From Rusavskia elegans (lineage: Eukaryota; Ascomycota; Lecanoromycetes; Teloschistales; Teloschistaceae): a stretch of 64,000 nucleotides of DNA. The notes beneath the pieces are model-generated. The model was not told the DNA's origin. It saw only the letters and a program-made list of their open reading frames with translations, and ran no database searches. This document shows, in pieces, positions 25,101-38,042 of the stretch. The DNA is taken from positions 310,001 through 374,000 of the forward strand of contig SAUG01000034.1 of assembly GCA_011316305.1 (NCBI GenBank), written 5' to 3'. A program made the position numbers and the translations under genes. Every line of letters starts with the position of its first letter. Position 1 is the first letter of the stretch.

Positions 25101-27317
25101 CTATTTATTAAAACTACTACTTTCTTATACTTCCGGTTACCTAGTAGTAAACTAGATATAATTTTATATAAGAAAGAATATAGTAAACTTCTAGATTTAA
25201 GCTAATTCCGCGTTTTAGGTTCTATAGTATATCTAATATATAGTGAAAAAATTCGGAAATTCTATAATCGGAGCTATAAATATATTTTAGTCGGTTATTT
25301 TAGTAATACTATTTATAAGCTATTAAACCTTTTAAATAAAGTTATTTATACCTTTTCCGTAGTATTTAAAAAAATAGATTAAAATCTAGATTTATTAGAT
25401 TTATAGGAATTAGAGGAATTAGAAAATAAATTTTAATAGTAGCCTCCGCGGAAACGGCAGCGTACTAATAGAGGGTTTAATCCTAGAAGGTTATAACTAT
25501 AATCTAGTAATCTTTTTTTAATATCTAAACTAATAGCTTTCCTAATACTTTATCGGATTCCTTTTATCTATAGTTAAATTCCTTTACCGGCTAATCTATC
25601 TACTAGATTTTATATTACCGAAATTAATAATTCCGAATTAGATTCCGATAAATTATTATTTTATTTTTAGACTAATATACCTTGCCTGTAGACTAACCGT
25701 ACTATCCAATCCCTTATTAAAGTTCTATATAACTACCTCGAATTCCAGGTACTAGATAATTACGATTATTTCTTACTAGATCTAATTATAAACGTCTATA
25801 TATTTATTAATATTATAAAAAAAGATACTATATTAGATTCTTCCGAACCCTAGTCGTATAATAAATAGCGTAAAGCTATAGAAGAAGAACTGGTATCGTT
25901 AGAACTAAATAATACGTAGATACTATATACTAAGGTATTACTGCCTTCTATAAAATATCTTCTAGGGGGTAAATAGATATATAAGATTAAAAGGGACGCT
26001 AATAGTAAGATTACGCGCTTTAAAGCTCGCTAGGTCGTTTATAGCTTTAAATAGAAAGCCGGCGTCGATTTTAATAAAATCTTCGCTTCTATTATTAAGC
26101 TAATGGCTTTCCTCTATAGTTATATCGATAAGATTATCTATATATAATATTCTACTAGCTTCGGCGATTCTAATATAATATATAAACTTTAAAAAGCCTT
26201 CTATAGTTTTAAATAGTTGCTTCGGGTCTAGTACTACTATTTTACTAAGTTTTTTACTACTATCGGCTTTAAATTTTTAGAATCCGATTATAGTATCTTT
26301 TATAATAGTATAATTATTATCGGCGTTTATATTAATAATATCCTTCTATATAGTATTAATTATTAGGACCTCGATAATATTAAAGTATATCTAAATAAAT
26401 ATTTTTAAATATTAGATCTAGGCCCTATTAATTTCTATTTCGGTATAAAGATTATTAGGAACCGGAAATTCCGTACTATTTAGTTAAACTAAACTATTTA
26501 TATTAAATAAATTCTAAAAGATTATAGTTTCGCTATTTATAAAAATAATATTTCTACTTTTATAAATTCCGGCTTTTATTTAGAAATAGTTTCTACTAAT
26601 TAGGACTATCTTCTATTAAGAAAGTATAAGTATTAGAGTACTATCGGCTTTTTAATATATATTATATTTAGAACCCGCCCTAATATTGTTTTTACTATTT
26701 CTATTATTAGCCGATATTTATCTAACTCTATAAGCTACTACTAGAACGCTATTACTAGAATTTTTGAATATCTATATAGAACGGCTTATTTTATTCTTAT
26801 TTATAGAAGTAATCTATAGAAGTTTCGGGGGTATACTAATATTGATTAGATAGATAACTATAAAACCCGTTGCTCTATTTTTAAGTATATTTTTAATATT
26901 AGATCCGGTACTATTAGCTAGTTATCTAAATAGTGAACTATTATAGCTATATTAACTACCGAAGTAGAATTAGATAGAGAAACTAGAGCTATTAAAGAGG
27001 CTATTTAATTAAATTATATTCTAAATTAGCTATTAATTAATATATAGAATCTAAATACTATTCTAAATATAGTAATCTTCTATAGCAATAATTAGGGCGC
27101 TATTATCTTTACTAAAAACCTTTAGTTTTATAGCTATACTAAATATATTAATATCTATATTAAATTCCTATAGAAAAAGGTCGCTAATAAAATTATTAAC
27201 CTTTAATATATTCTAACGGAGCAAATAGTTATTAACGGGTTTACTAAAGCTTTAGATAAAGGTAAATTCGAGGCTTTCTATATAGCGTTTAGGTTTAAAA
27301 ACCTAAAAATGCTTTAA
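22160..27317 (+). pseudogene. gag-pol: Copia gag-pol polyprotein, RIP-inactivated
   Basis: The order gag, protease, integrase, RT, RNase H is that of Ty1/Copia. A protease-like motif (INS then IFDY, from the W.lDSGAT type) lies near 24010. The integrase region is about 24600-25300, poorly readable. The RT (RVT_2 type) spans about 25865-26600, with EEELVSLELNNT, then LPSIKYLLGGK and ITRFKAR; GVYINNILLYS near 26325 stands for the YVDD box with both Asp changed to Asn. The RNase H end contains TEVELDRETRAIKEA near 26955, EQIVINGFTKALDKGKFEAF near 27220, and the natural stop TAA at 27315-27317. Many in-frame TAG/TAA codons abolish function. Confidence 0.92.
22567..22588. repeat. (TAT)n microsatellite inside Copia gag
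   Basis: A run of about seven TAT/ATT units lies inside the gag region of Copia copy 1. Confidence 0.8.
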
Positions 27318-27469
27318 ACTTTAAGCGATAATAGCGATATTCTGTTTAAATTATAAAGATCTTTCTAATAATAATTTCTCCCGGAATATAATTAATTTTA
27401 GGATATTATTAATTATTATATATCTATAAATATTATTTTCGGAAAGTATAATATATATTAAAGGAGATA

Positions 27470-28640
27470 GTTAAAATCTCTAAGTAATTCTAGGCTCTAT
27501 AGACCTATCTATATAGTATTTATATCGTTTTTAAATCGCTATATTTCTGATATATTCTCCGATAGTATATTCGATCGAAATCTATATATAATTATTTATA
27601 CCCGGATTCGTTCTGCTATTTTAGTAATAAAACGCTAAAAGTATACCTTTAGTCTAAACCCCGCTAAATTCTATATTAAATTTAATATATTAACTAGTTT
27701 TAATACTAGTTAAAATATTTCTAGTTACCTGGTAGTTATTTAAATTTTATATAAAGTTTTTTAAAACTAGCGTAGATATACTATAATTTACGCTTTAGCT
27801 GCTAGCTACCCGCTATATATTTTCGCCCGCTATTTACTATTACTATATTTTCGAGTATATTTTTACTAATTCTATACTATCTAATATATAAATTATATTA
27901 TTCGACTTTTTATATTCTATACTTCTATTTAATACTATTTATAGCTATTATAGATTTAAGTAGTCTTTAAAGATTTAATTTTACTATCTATATTTCTATA
28001 GAACTCGATCTATATATATATATATCGAAGTTTTTAATAAACTATTTAATAACTTTCGAATTTATATCGCCTTTATAAATAATAATAATAATCTACTTTA
28101 CTTCTACCTTCGAATACTATCCTATCTAAACTTCGAATCTAAGAACTATTAGGTAAAAGATAATATTAATAGTTTTTAAAATTGCGATATCTTTAGCTAT
28201 CTATAGCTGGATAGCGATAATATATAAATATATATCGGGGTCTTCGCTATCTAGTTATACCGCTAAACTAATTATAGGATTCTATAGAAACTCTAGGAAT
28301 AGTACTATTAGGGCGCTATAATTATTAATAATCTAAAAACTTATATTAATCTTTAAAGCTACGATAAGTATCTCTATATCTAGAACTATCTAGGCGATAT
28401 AACTTTTAATATATTAATAAAGGCTCGTAATATCCTAATAGGCGCTTAATATACGCTCCTTAAATAAGTTAAAAAGAAATATAATATTTATATTCTATAG
28501 TACTTTAGCGGCGATAATAATAACTACTAGTATCTATAATTTACTATTAAATAGATACTTTCGATTACCGAAGCTCTAGACGCGCCCTTTAAGTTAAGCG
28601 ATATCTATTTTAAATACTTTAAATAGATTTATATTATAAA
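27470..28640 (-). pseudogene. Antisense ORF in the 3' region of Copia copy 1
   Basis: The minus strand carries a coding-like frame with only RIP-type stops. It includes FNSKLQILVV-like sequence near 28545 (a stop stands at the Gln), then DSEDPDIYLYIIAIQL near 28230 and KDIAILKTINIIFYLIVLRF near 28185, with acidic and basic alternation. A homologous stretch in the same orientation relative to its element lies at about 61970-62870. There a 70-bp segment is missing and the same peptide texture (NIYLYIITI, NITILKAINIIFYLIV) can be read. Canonical Copia elements carry no gene between RNase H and the 3' LTR, so this would be an acquired antisense gene. The function is unknown to me. Confidence 0.55.
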
Positions 28641-28646
28641 CCACAT

Positions 28647-29252
28647 CAGTATTTTCCAAAACCGGCTTGAAGCCGGTTTCAGCCGTCTCAGCTATCTTAG
28701 CCGGTTCTCAGCCGGTACCGGCTGAGAGCGGCTTATTAGCCGGTCTCGGGTATACCCGAAGCTGTATAGCTGCGCGGCTAAAACAGCTAAGATAGCTAAG
28801 CGGCTAAGACAGCTAAGAAGATTTAGAAATTCGATTTTAAATTCGTTTAAATCTTTATTAGTAGTTAGTAGGCCTATATACGCCTATATATAACGCTAGG
28901 CTAGCTTCGTCTAGATCGAAAATATTAGGTTTCTTTACTAGAATCTAACTAGATTAGGTCTAGCGTAGTTTATTAAATAGATATTCGATTTCCGTTATTT
29001 CCGCTTTTAGTAGCGGCCGCTAAACCTTATTTTTAAGTTAGGTTATATAGATTTATTTTTAGTTTATATATAGATCCTATTTTAGGCTGCTTACTAAATA
29101 GATATTCGTACTATAGATACTATTAGAGCTCTAATCTATCGAAAATCTATTTTTTGGATTTTTGGATTTTTGGATTATTTGGATTTTTAGATTATTTGGA
29201 TTAAGATAGCTGTCAGCCGGTCTAATCTGAAAATCCATTTTAGGATTCGCTG
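28647..29252. mobile_element. GC-rich TIR insertion (hAT-like MITE) in Copia copy 1
   Basis: A 606-bp segment with ends CAGTATTTTCC and GGATTCGCTG (inverted CAG...CTG) is absent at the matching site of the second Copia copy, where sequence equivalent to TATATTTTAAACTAGTACCT is continuous. The first 170 bp and the last 60 bp are packed with inverted and direct copies of AGCCGGTTTCAGCCG, GCTAAGACAGCTAAG and GCCGGT, an arrangement typical of hAT subterminal repeats. Around 29155-29200 the unit GGATTTTT is repeated four to five times. The flanking 8-mers (AACCACAT and ATATAGTA) do not form a clean duplication, so the superfamily remains an inference. Confidence 0.75.
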
Positions 29253-29556
29253 ATATAGTATCTATACTAGTTTTCTACTAAGTATACTACTACTATAGAA
29301 GGTTTAGGATACTATAGGAATTCTATTTTCTTTTATCTAGACTTCGATTTTTATATTTTATATACGCAGATCTACTATAGAAACCTTATTTTTTTATTTT
29401 ATCTTCTCTATAATATATATCCGCTATAGGAGCTCTTTAAACCTTATCCTTATATTATATATAAACTCTTTTTTCTATAGGTTTTTTAGCGAGTATATAG
29501 CGAGCCTATTTAATTTTTACTTTCGGTACGTATATAGTATATTAATCGTATAGAAG

Positions 29557-29729
29557 TATTAGAAGTATATATTATATATAATAGCTATATTAAAGTACTA
29601 AAGGCGCTAGTACCGATCAGGTCTAGTAGTTTACAGCGCTAAAACCCTACTACTTCCTTTTTATATATTTAGTTCAGGCGAAAGCCTACTTTAGTAAATC
29701 AAGCTTGATGTTCTATATATATGATTTCA
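29557..29729 (+). repeat. Copia 3' LTR (173 bp)
   Basis: It starts TATTAGAAGTATATATTATA and ends TATATATGATTTCA. It includes the shared blocks AAAGGCGCTAGTACCGATCA and TTCAGGCGAAAGCCTAC. The 173-bp length equals that of 44840-45012 and 61511-61683. Confidence 0.88.
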
Positions 29730-30600
29730 ATAATAAATAATAATAAAAACCTCGGAATTAAAGATATATCGGATAGTAAACTCGACTGCCGTATAAAAAA
29801 AATTAAAGCGCGAATATTTATATATACTATACGTATTTAATCTAAAAATATATTTCTAATATAAAGGTTAAATTTTAATATATTAATTTCTATATATAAA
29901 TATATAAGATAATATATATAATTAAATATTATATAATAATAGTAACTTCTATAGATTCTAGTTCTTTTATATATAGATATATTTTTATCATTAATTATCT
30001 ATAGTAAAGAATTTATAAACTAACTTTTATAATATAGAATATATCTACTAGGACCCTAGCCGCTATATATAGATTTTAGCCGGTAAAATATATTAATATA
30101 AAAGAACTTTTTAATCTACTACCGTTATATAACTAGAAGGATTAAAGGCTGCGAGAAAAGTTAAATTAGATTATCTAGCCCTATCTTCGATAAATAGAAG
30201 GATTAAAAGCTGCGAGAAAAGTTAAATTAGATTATCTAGTCCTACCTTCGATAAATAGATATTAAAAAAGAATATTTAGAAAATAGTCTATATCTATTAT
30301 CTAATAGAAATAAAGTTTAATAACTATATATTTATAGATTTTTATTAATTAAATAGCTCGGACGATAGACTTTATATAGCTCGAGATAATAAAAAATAAA
30401 TAGTATAATAATCCGGATTATTATAGTAAGGAAATATAGTTAAATAAATAGTTTTAATTAAAAATATATTTTCCGATAAATATAGATAGTCCTTTAGCTA
30501 GAACTATACTCGCTACTAGTAATTCTATAATTATTAAAATCGAGATATATATAAAATAATAAATTAGTAAATATAATAATAAAATTAAAACCTTTTTAAA
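29730..30600. other. AT-rich decayed DNA with a 61-bp tandem duplication
   Basis: I recognise no gene. The unit beginning TAGAAGGATTAAAGGCTGCG occurs at 30134 and again at 30195 (period 61 bp) with four or so C-to-T or G-to-A differences, ending near 30256. The stretch lies between the Copia 3' LTR and the hAT transposase remnant and may include the hAT element's 3' end. Confidence 0.6.
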
Positions 30601-33600
30601 AATAATAATTATCGATATCTATTTTCCTTTCTAAACTTTTATCGATTTACTACTATTTACTCTAATAGTAGAATACTATACTCGCTTCCGAATTTAAAAG
30701 CTAGATTTTATTATCTAAAAAATTAAAACTAGAGGAATTAGATAATAGAATTTAATAGAATAGCTAGATTTACTAATTATTTTATATTATTTCTATTAAT
30801 ATCGCTAATATAGTCGCGGTCTAGTTTAGTTTTTAATATTTTATTATAAATCTCTGTCTCTTTTTCTTTTTTAATTTTATCTATTTCGGTTTTTTACTAG
30901 AAGTTAATATAGAGAGATTAAAATTCCTTTTTATCTTTTCTAAAATAGTATTAGTAAAGGATTTTTTTTCCTCTAATTATTAATAGATAGTATAATTTAT
31001 AATCGCTATAGATTTTATTTATAATAGAAAATAATATTTTATTTATAATTCCGGATAAAATAGTAGTAAAAATATCGCGCGCGATTAATATAAAAATAGA
31101 AAAGTTCTAGTTCGTACTATTAATCGAAAATAGATTTAATTTATCTAGTTAGATTATAGAAATGGAAAAAATCTAATAAAAAATAGATAAATAAAATATA
31201 TAGTAAATATCCGGGTTTAATTTATTTTACTTTTTAAAAACTATAAATTTATTATTATCTTTATCTAAATATTTTAGGCTATATTAAATTAGATAGTTTT
31301 TAAATATTTCATTAGCTAGATATTTTTTTTAATTCTAATATAGTTCCGGGAAACCGATCGCGATAGATATAATATATTTTTTCTAATATATTCTAATAAA
31401 TATTTGTCTAAGATTTACTATTATTAGTAACCTCGGTTTAAAATATAATATTAAATAGTAAAAAATGAAATAATAGATATAATAAAACTGTTTATTTATA
31501 GAATTATTTTAAAATACTCTAAATTTTATTATAGTAGTAAAAAAGTTTAGTAAAAGCCGCGTCTAAAGTTTCGAAAAAAAATTTTAAAGGATCCGCTTTT
31601 TTCTAAACTGTATTTTAGTATTTTTAATATAATTAAATAATTTATTATAGATTTAAAAGACGAAATAAATTATAGACCTTTTTATAGTATTTAATAGCTT
31701 TATAAAAATATAAAAAGGCCTAGAGATTTAGATCAGATATTAAATTTAGTTCTATTCTCTATTACTAAACTCTAACTAGACGGTATTTTAGTTTTCTAAA
31801 ATCGAATAAATTTTATTATAAAAAGTAAATATACGGATTAATATATAATATATCGAATTCTATTATATACTAATATTCTAAAAAAGATTTAAAGTTTTCT
31901 AGTAATAAATTCTCTTCTATTCGATATTAGATTATATATTAATTATTAGCGAAACTCGAACCTCGGCCATTTTTATTAGTTATAATTTATAGAATTTATT
32001 TTTATATTAGCTATTCGCGTTAATCTAGACGTTTATCTTTCTAGTCTAGAAAAAATTAGAAATAGATCTAAACCGAGTACGTCGATATATTCTAATAGTA
32101 TAAAAAAAGTAGAATTTACTATAAAATAACTCCGGAAATAGACTATATAGCTATTATAAATAATATAGAACTTTATAGACGATATAGAACTTTATATAAA
32201 ATAACTTTAAATACGGTTTAAAAAGAAAATAGAAATCTTATAGTATATTATATATTATATAGAATTTTATATAAAATAGATCCGGATACTATATATATAG
32301 AATTTAAATAAAATAATAAAATAAATATAAAAAGTTTACTATAGCTAGAAATATTAGTAGTCTATAATACCCGGGTTATATTTTTTATTCTAATTCTTCT
32401 AGAATTGTTTATTAATAGATTTAATTTTAATATAGCCTATTCATTTTTATAATATTAGTTAAAGTATATATATAAAATATAAAATATAGATAATCAGATC
32501 TTTAATACTATTAGTACCGGAAACGTAGTCGATCCGAGCTAATAATATAGTAAAATAGTTATTATTAAATATATTCTCCTCGTATATTTTATCCGATTTA
32601 TTATTAATAATATAATTAATATATTTAATAAATTACTCGAAATATTTAACCGCGTTAGCGAATATAAATTTATTGTTATTAGTATTATCGATTATAATAG
32701 TAAGAATTCGACTAACTCATAAATATTTTTTAAAAGTTTCTAAAAGAACTCTAGATAATATAATATCTATATAGTTTCCTAATATAAATTGAAATCCGAT
32801 AAAAATCCAGTACTAAACCTAATTTTTATCGATAAAAAAATCGATTATTAATATATAGGACTAGCGATTACTTACCGATTAACTATTTCGGATAATTAAA
32901 ACTTTAGTTTTATTAGAAAGAATTTCTAATAATTTTTACTCGATATCTATTATATTATTTATAATTTTATTATATATAGTCGATAGTAAAACGAGGATTA
33001 CTTTAGAATCTAAATAGTATATTATACGAAAGATATTAATATTTTTAATAATACGAAAATTCTAATCTATTATAACTATCTATTGTATAAAAACCTCCGG
33101 GAAGTCTTTCTATAAATATAATTTCGCTAATACCTTTTTATAGATAGATTTTAAAAGTATTAGATATAATATTCTACGTAGTATTATATAAATAATTATA
33201 TCTATTTAAATACGATTTTAATTAATATTCGGTTTTTTAATAAAGATTTATTTTTATATTTTTTCGTTCCGATATAGTTATCTATTATTATTAACCTATA
33301 TCTAGCGAAGAAATAGCTAATAATATATCTATAGTATTTATAGTAAATTTCTAGTTTATTATTTAAAATCCAGGTAACTTTATAAATATATATTTAAATA
33401 ATTAATTTTTTAAAATTAATAAAGTATATATTTAATCTTTTAGAATATTTTTCTAGTTATATAATATTTATAATAGCCTATTCAGATCTATTCTACTATA
33501 CTAGAAATTTATTCTAGTAGAAGGCTTTATATAAGTAATATTTATAGTTTTTACTAATAATTCGATAACTATCGGCTAATCTCATAATATTATTAATATT

Positions 33601-33660
33601 CGACTATTATAAATATTAGAATAATTTAACTTTACTATTACTTTTTTTCATAGATAATAT
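30600..33660 (-). pseudogene. hAT-family transposase, RIP-inactivated
   Basis: On the minus strand around 32880-32640 the sequence reads IDFFIDKN, then WIFIGFQFILGNYIDIIL, then LLETFKKYL, then RILTIIIDNTNNN. This matches the hAT transposase core (AHFID..W, LIGF..I.G.H.G.N, RIL.ITTDNA.NN) with RIP substitutions. Upstream (33660-32900) is a coding-like N-terminal part with GTKKYKNKSLLKN near 33255. Downstream to about 30600 the frame is harder to follow: a Lys/Arg-rich SSKKPK and KLKKKKRQR stretch is seen near 30880, but I did not find the C-terminal dimerisation motif. RIP stops occur throughout. Confidence 0.8.
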
Positions 33661-33849
33661 TTGGAAGATAATAGTTATATTATATCTAATTACTAGTATA
33701 AAAGGAAGTTTTAAAAAATAAATATTTTTTTTTTTTATTATTATTTAGAGTACTATTAGACCTTTTAACTCCGCTATAATACAAACTATTATCTAATAAT
33801 ATAGATCTATAAAATTAATAGCTTTACTACAAGAACTAGTAACTTTAGT

Positions 33850-34015
33850 TTTTCACTAGCGTCCAGACTGGCGCGACTCGACTTCGCGATAAACGTGGTT
33901 AACGCGTCAAAATTACTAGTTACAGTTAGTCTCCTTTCTAATACGGTTAGAAACTCGGATCGGTTCCTCCGATCCGGGTTCGAAACCCGATAAAACGGCC
34001 AAACTCCTAGCGTCT
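33850..34015. repeat. GC-rich island with TIR-like motif and B-box-like site
   Basis: Amid about 80% AT sequence, this 165-bp stretch is near half GC and keeps many CpA sites. It contains CCAGACTGG (33865-33873), the terminal motif also seen in the hAT-like elements at 51636 and 51998. It also has an 8-bp hairpin CGGATCGG/CCGATCCG (about 33956-33977) and GGGTTCGAAACCCG, a Pol III B-box-like sequence. It sits next to the hAT transposase start and may be a remnant of that element's terminal repeats or of a separate miniature element. Confidence 0.5.
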
Positions 34016-37000
34016 TTTTAGTATTCTATAACTTTTTCTTTTTATTTTATTTTCTAATTTTATCGAAATTAAAGCTATATTTAATTATTATATAGAGGTT
34101 CGGAGATATTATATAAAAAGATATTAAAATACTAGGTTAATTTTTTATAGCTCTATTTTAATACTAGAAGTACTAGTTTCTAGAGTAGTATCTTTTTCTA
34201 CCGACTACTATTTACTTTTTATCTTTTACTACTATTTTCCCGTTTTTCTATACCGGTATTAAATTTCTTTCTATCTTTATTCTAGCTTTTTTCTAGCTAT
34301 TAAGCCGATACCGACAGTCTATAAATAGTAACTATCGCGGATTCAAAATAGAAAGCTATTAATTTTTAAATACGAATCTATTTTTTTAAAATAGTAATTA
34401 CTATATTATAAAAGTTTATTTTTTAATTTTATGAACGGTTAGAAATATAGAATAATATATTAGAGTATATTTTTATTATTAAATTTAATATTAAGCTATT
34501 AGATATAATTCTATAGAATAAAACTTCGATTATTTAAAATAATCTATATTATTCTATAAATTATATTATATAGCTAAATATAAAATATTAAATATAGTAG
34601 AACTTCGGGATAGAGAAATATTAATACTAGTACTATATCGGTAAATCTATTAGCTTTATTAATACTAATTCTAAAAATGTTTGGCTACTTTTTTTAATCT
34701 ATAAAAATATTCGATTATTAATTATTAATATAGAAAATTAATATCGGTAGTACTATAAATTTTTAACTATTAGCTATAAATAATAAATTTACTAATATAA
34801 TAGATTTTAAAGCCTATACTTTCGATTTAAATGAAAAGATAAAAAGACTTTCTTTTTTTTAGTAATACTACTATCTAAGTTAACGGAAGAACGCTATAAT
34901 AAATATATACGGATTTAAATATTAAATAATTCGAGATAAACTATTATTAGATTATAGTAGAATATAATATCTAAAAAGATATCTAATACTATATTTTCCA
35001 GATATTATAAATTCATTATAATAAAAACTCGGTTTTTAAAACCTTTTTTAATAAAGTAAAGTAATATCGGCAGTAAATTTCCGTATTGATTTAAAATCGG
35101 GAAGACCGTAAATAGGTTTTAAAAGTAAAAAAGTAGATTTTAATAGTATTTTATTTAATACTATTTAAATATATCTACGTTTTTATATATTTTATAGAGA
35201 TTAAATATAAAATTACTATTATTCTAGATATATTATTCTGCGAAATCCGGAATCTATAAAAGATAACCGAACTAATTTTTCTAAAAAGACTATTTTAACG
35301 GTTTATTAAAAAAATTATAATAGTAAAATAAAAAAACGATTTAAAAATCTAATTAAAAGTATTTAAAATATTATAAAAGGTAGCTAAAGTTTGTTTACTA
35401 ACTAAATTTGAAAATATAGCTTTACTATATAATTCCCGTTTTAATAAAATCTAAATTAACCGTAAATAGTTATTTAACTATATACTTTCTATATAAAGAA
35501 GGTAATACTTCTATTAAAGAATATATAGTTATTTTAAAACTATTAGAAAATATTATATAATTTAGAAAATTTAAAACTTATAGACGTAAATTTAGTATAT
35601 AAGATATTATATAAGATAATTCCGATATTAATAGATATTATATATTAATAAAAGTATATAATTTTCTAAATAACTAGATTTAAATACCGAACTTTTATCT
35701 TTATTAATATAGCTAGTTATTATAGTTATAAAAAAATTTTAAATTTATTCCGAATAATAAAATTATATAGTTCCGAAACGCCTTTTTATAATACCGACTA
35801 ACTTTTCTAATTATATTCTATTCTATTCTAGTTATACTAAATCTTTTTCTTAATAGAAAGGCGGGCCGTATCGGTAGAAATATAAATATTAAATCGCTGT
35901 TTTATAAAATAGTAGGTATAGGCCGCCTTCTAAATATTTTTATCTAGTATCTATTCGTCGAAAAAGAAATTAGAATCGAGATAAATATTTCGACCTTTAA
36001 TATCTTTTATTATTATATATCGGTAGGAAACTAGATTCCTCTAGATAGTTAAATCTATATTATTAAATACTTTATAAAAAAGTAATAATAAATTAAAGAA
36101 AAAATAGGTCCAAACTATAATTAGTATATATAATATTTTATAGATTAATTACTAACAATTAATTTTAGTTTTTAACCGGATATTAATAACTAAATATCTA
36201 AGTATATTAATATAGCTATTTATAGTAACTCTATAGACAAGTTATTATAATATTATTTTCATTTCCTAATTAATAGTTAATGATATTAATAATTATATTA
36301 TAATAGTATATATTGAATATTATAATTTATTTTAAAAATAATAGATAGTTTAAATTTAAATAGACTATATAGTTTTGAAAATTTATAGCTATTAACGAAA
36401 ACTCTTTATAGTTTCGCTTTCTATTTTTAAAGTCTATAGTTATTCGGCGGAAACTTCTAGAATTATAAATTCCTTACAATTAATTATAGTAACTAAAGAT
36501 TTAAATATAGAATCTATAAAGTATTGGTCCTGTAATTAAATATAATAGTACTATTTACTATAGCTCGCATTTTTATTATTAATATCGATCTAATTCGAAT
36601 TATTTTCTATAGAATTTTATATATTAAAAAATATTCCGCTTTCAGTAGTATAAATAGAGGTATAGATACTTTTAATATATTTATAAATCGTATTAAGTTT
36701 TTCGATTTATTATAATATAAAAATATAATTTACCTTTTTATAATTATCTTTATATCTCTTTTTTAGTTTTCAGACGTATTTTTATAAATAGACTATTTCT
36801 TTAAATTAAAAATAGTACGATTATTAGTTTTATAGTCTATATTCTTTATTCTATTTAGCTTTAATTTATATATAGTATAGCTATCTATATAGCTTTATAA
36901 AGCAATTATATAGAAGTTAGTAGAATAAATATTATCTCTTTTATATTTACTTTAAAAACTAATTAGGCGGCTAAATCTACTATAATTCGATTATTTAATA

Positions 37001-37620
37001 TTTTAAAACTAGTTGATATATCGTATTTTATTTTATATAATAGAAACTTTTCATTATTTTTAGATATTATAACTATAGCTCGAATATCTATAGTAGTATA
37101 AAGCGTATTTAATATATCTATTATTATAAATAGTTATTAATTATAAATAATAATCTATAACTATAGATTTATATAAATAATAATTTTTATAGTAGATATA
37201 GTTAATAAACTTATAATATTAGATTTAGTATCTAATTTTATAACTACTAGTATCGGTAATATATAAATCTTATTTATTTAAACTTTATTTAAAAACTTTT
37301 TAATATAACTAGCTTATAATCTATTTTATAATAGATAGAAACCATTCATTTTCTAATTCTACTATTTTAGTACGCGCTTTCCAAAATGAAAAAAAATACT
37401 TTAATATTTATAAAAATAATAAATATAGACTATAAAAGTCTATTATTAAAAATTAAAAAAGCTAATAAAGTAACCATTAAAGCTCCGAAAGAAAATATAT
37501 ATATGAAAGTCTAAATATATCTTTTATATAGAAAACTTACTATAAATAATTTATATATTCGGTATTTAAAAACTAATAGTAAATATTTCTAGATTTTATT
37601 TTATCCTATAAGTTATTTTA
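34016..37620. other. Heavily decayed repeat DNA, not identified
   Basis: There is no recognisable domain. Short coding-like stretches appear on the plus strand (about 34850-36000) and on the minus strand (about 36400-37100), always with RIP stops. I could not extend any of them to a family motif. Dead transposons are the likely content. Confidence 0.4.
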
Positions 37621-38042
37621 TATATACGATTTAATCATTCGAATTTTTGATTATCTTTTACGAATTAGTACTAGAGGTACTAATCGATCAGATTATATAA
37701 TTATTTAGATTCGAATATTTTACTGCGAATTTAATTTAAGATTCCCGAAAGAGCTAGATTTAGACTAAAATCCAGAGGGAAACCGTAGTCTATTTAACTT
37801 TAATTAACTTAATTTACTTCGATCGAATTAGCTATTTTAAGCTAAGATAATCTACTATATAAGTCTTCTATATAAAAACTCTATATAAAACCGACTTTAT
37901 TAATAGAAAAAACTTAAGTATTAGGGTTAGCTTTCGAAGGATTCGAACCTCCGACCCGTCGGATTAACTCCGTTAACTCCGAAGAGCGCTAGATCCGCCG
38001 GGCTTCCAGGTCACGCAGCGTTACTACTGCGCCACCTAGGTC
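37621..38042 (-). mobile_element. tRNA-headed SINE, copy 1
   Basis: A 422-bp unit on the minus strand has a GC-rich head starting GACCTAGGTGGCGCAGTAG. The A-box match TGGCGCAGTAG is at 38034-38024 and the B-box GGTTCGAATCC at 37949-37939. A body follows with GGTTTCCCTCTGG and AGCTCTTTCGGGAATC, ending near CGTATATA. It matches 45876-46297 along its whole length and, inverted, 46422-46835. No protein is encoded, as expected for a SINE transcribed by Pol III from internal boxes. Confidence 0.85.

Larger units (their letters stand above)
21589..29729 (+). mobile_element. Copia (Ty1-like) LTR retrotransposon, copy 1
   Basis: The element has a 5' LTR (21589-21715), a primer-binding-like site, gag-pol (about 22160-27317), a long 3' region (27318-29556) with an antisense frame, and a 3' LTR (29557-29729). 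A 606-bp TIR element (28647-29252) is inserted in the 3' region and is missing from the second copy at 61511-64000. The 5-bp flanks are ATAAA (21584-21588) and ATAAT (29730-29734), one mismatch. The total is 8141 bp, or 7535 bp without the insertion. RIP is strong throughout. Confidence 0.88.

Noticed and set aside
33920..34000. tRNA gene in the GC-rich island
   Set aside because: The T-arm-like GGGTTCGAAACCC is good, but no A box, D-arm or acceptor stem pairs with it, and the strong 8-bp hairpin does not fit the tRNA fold.
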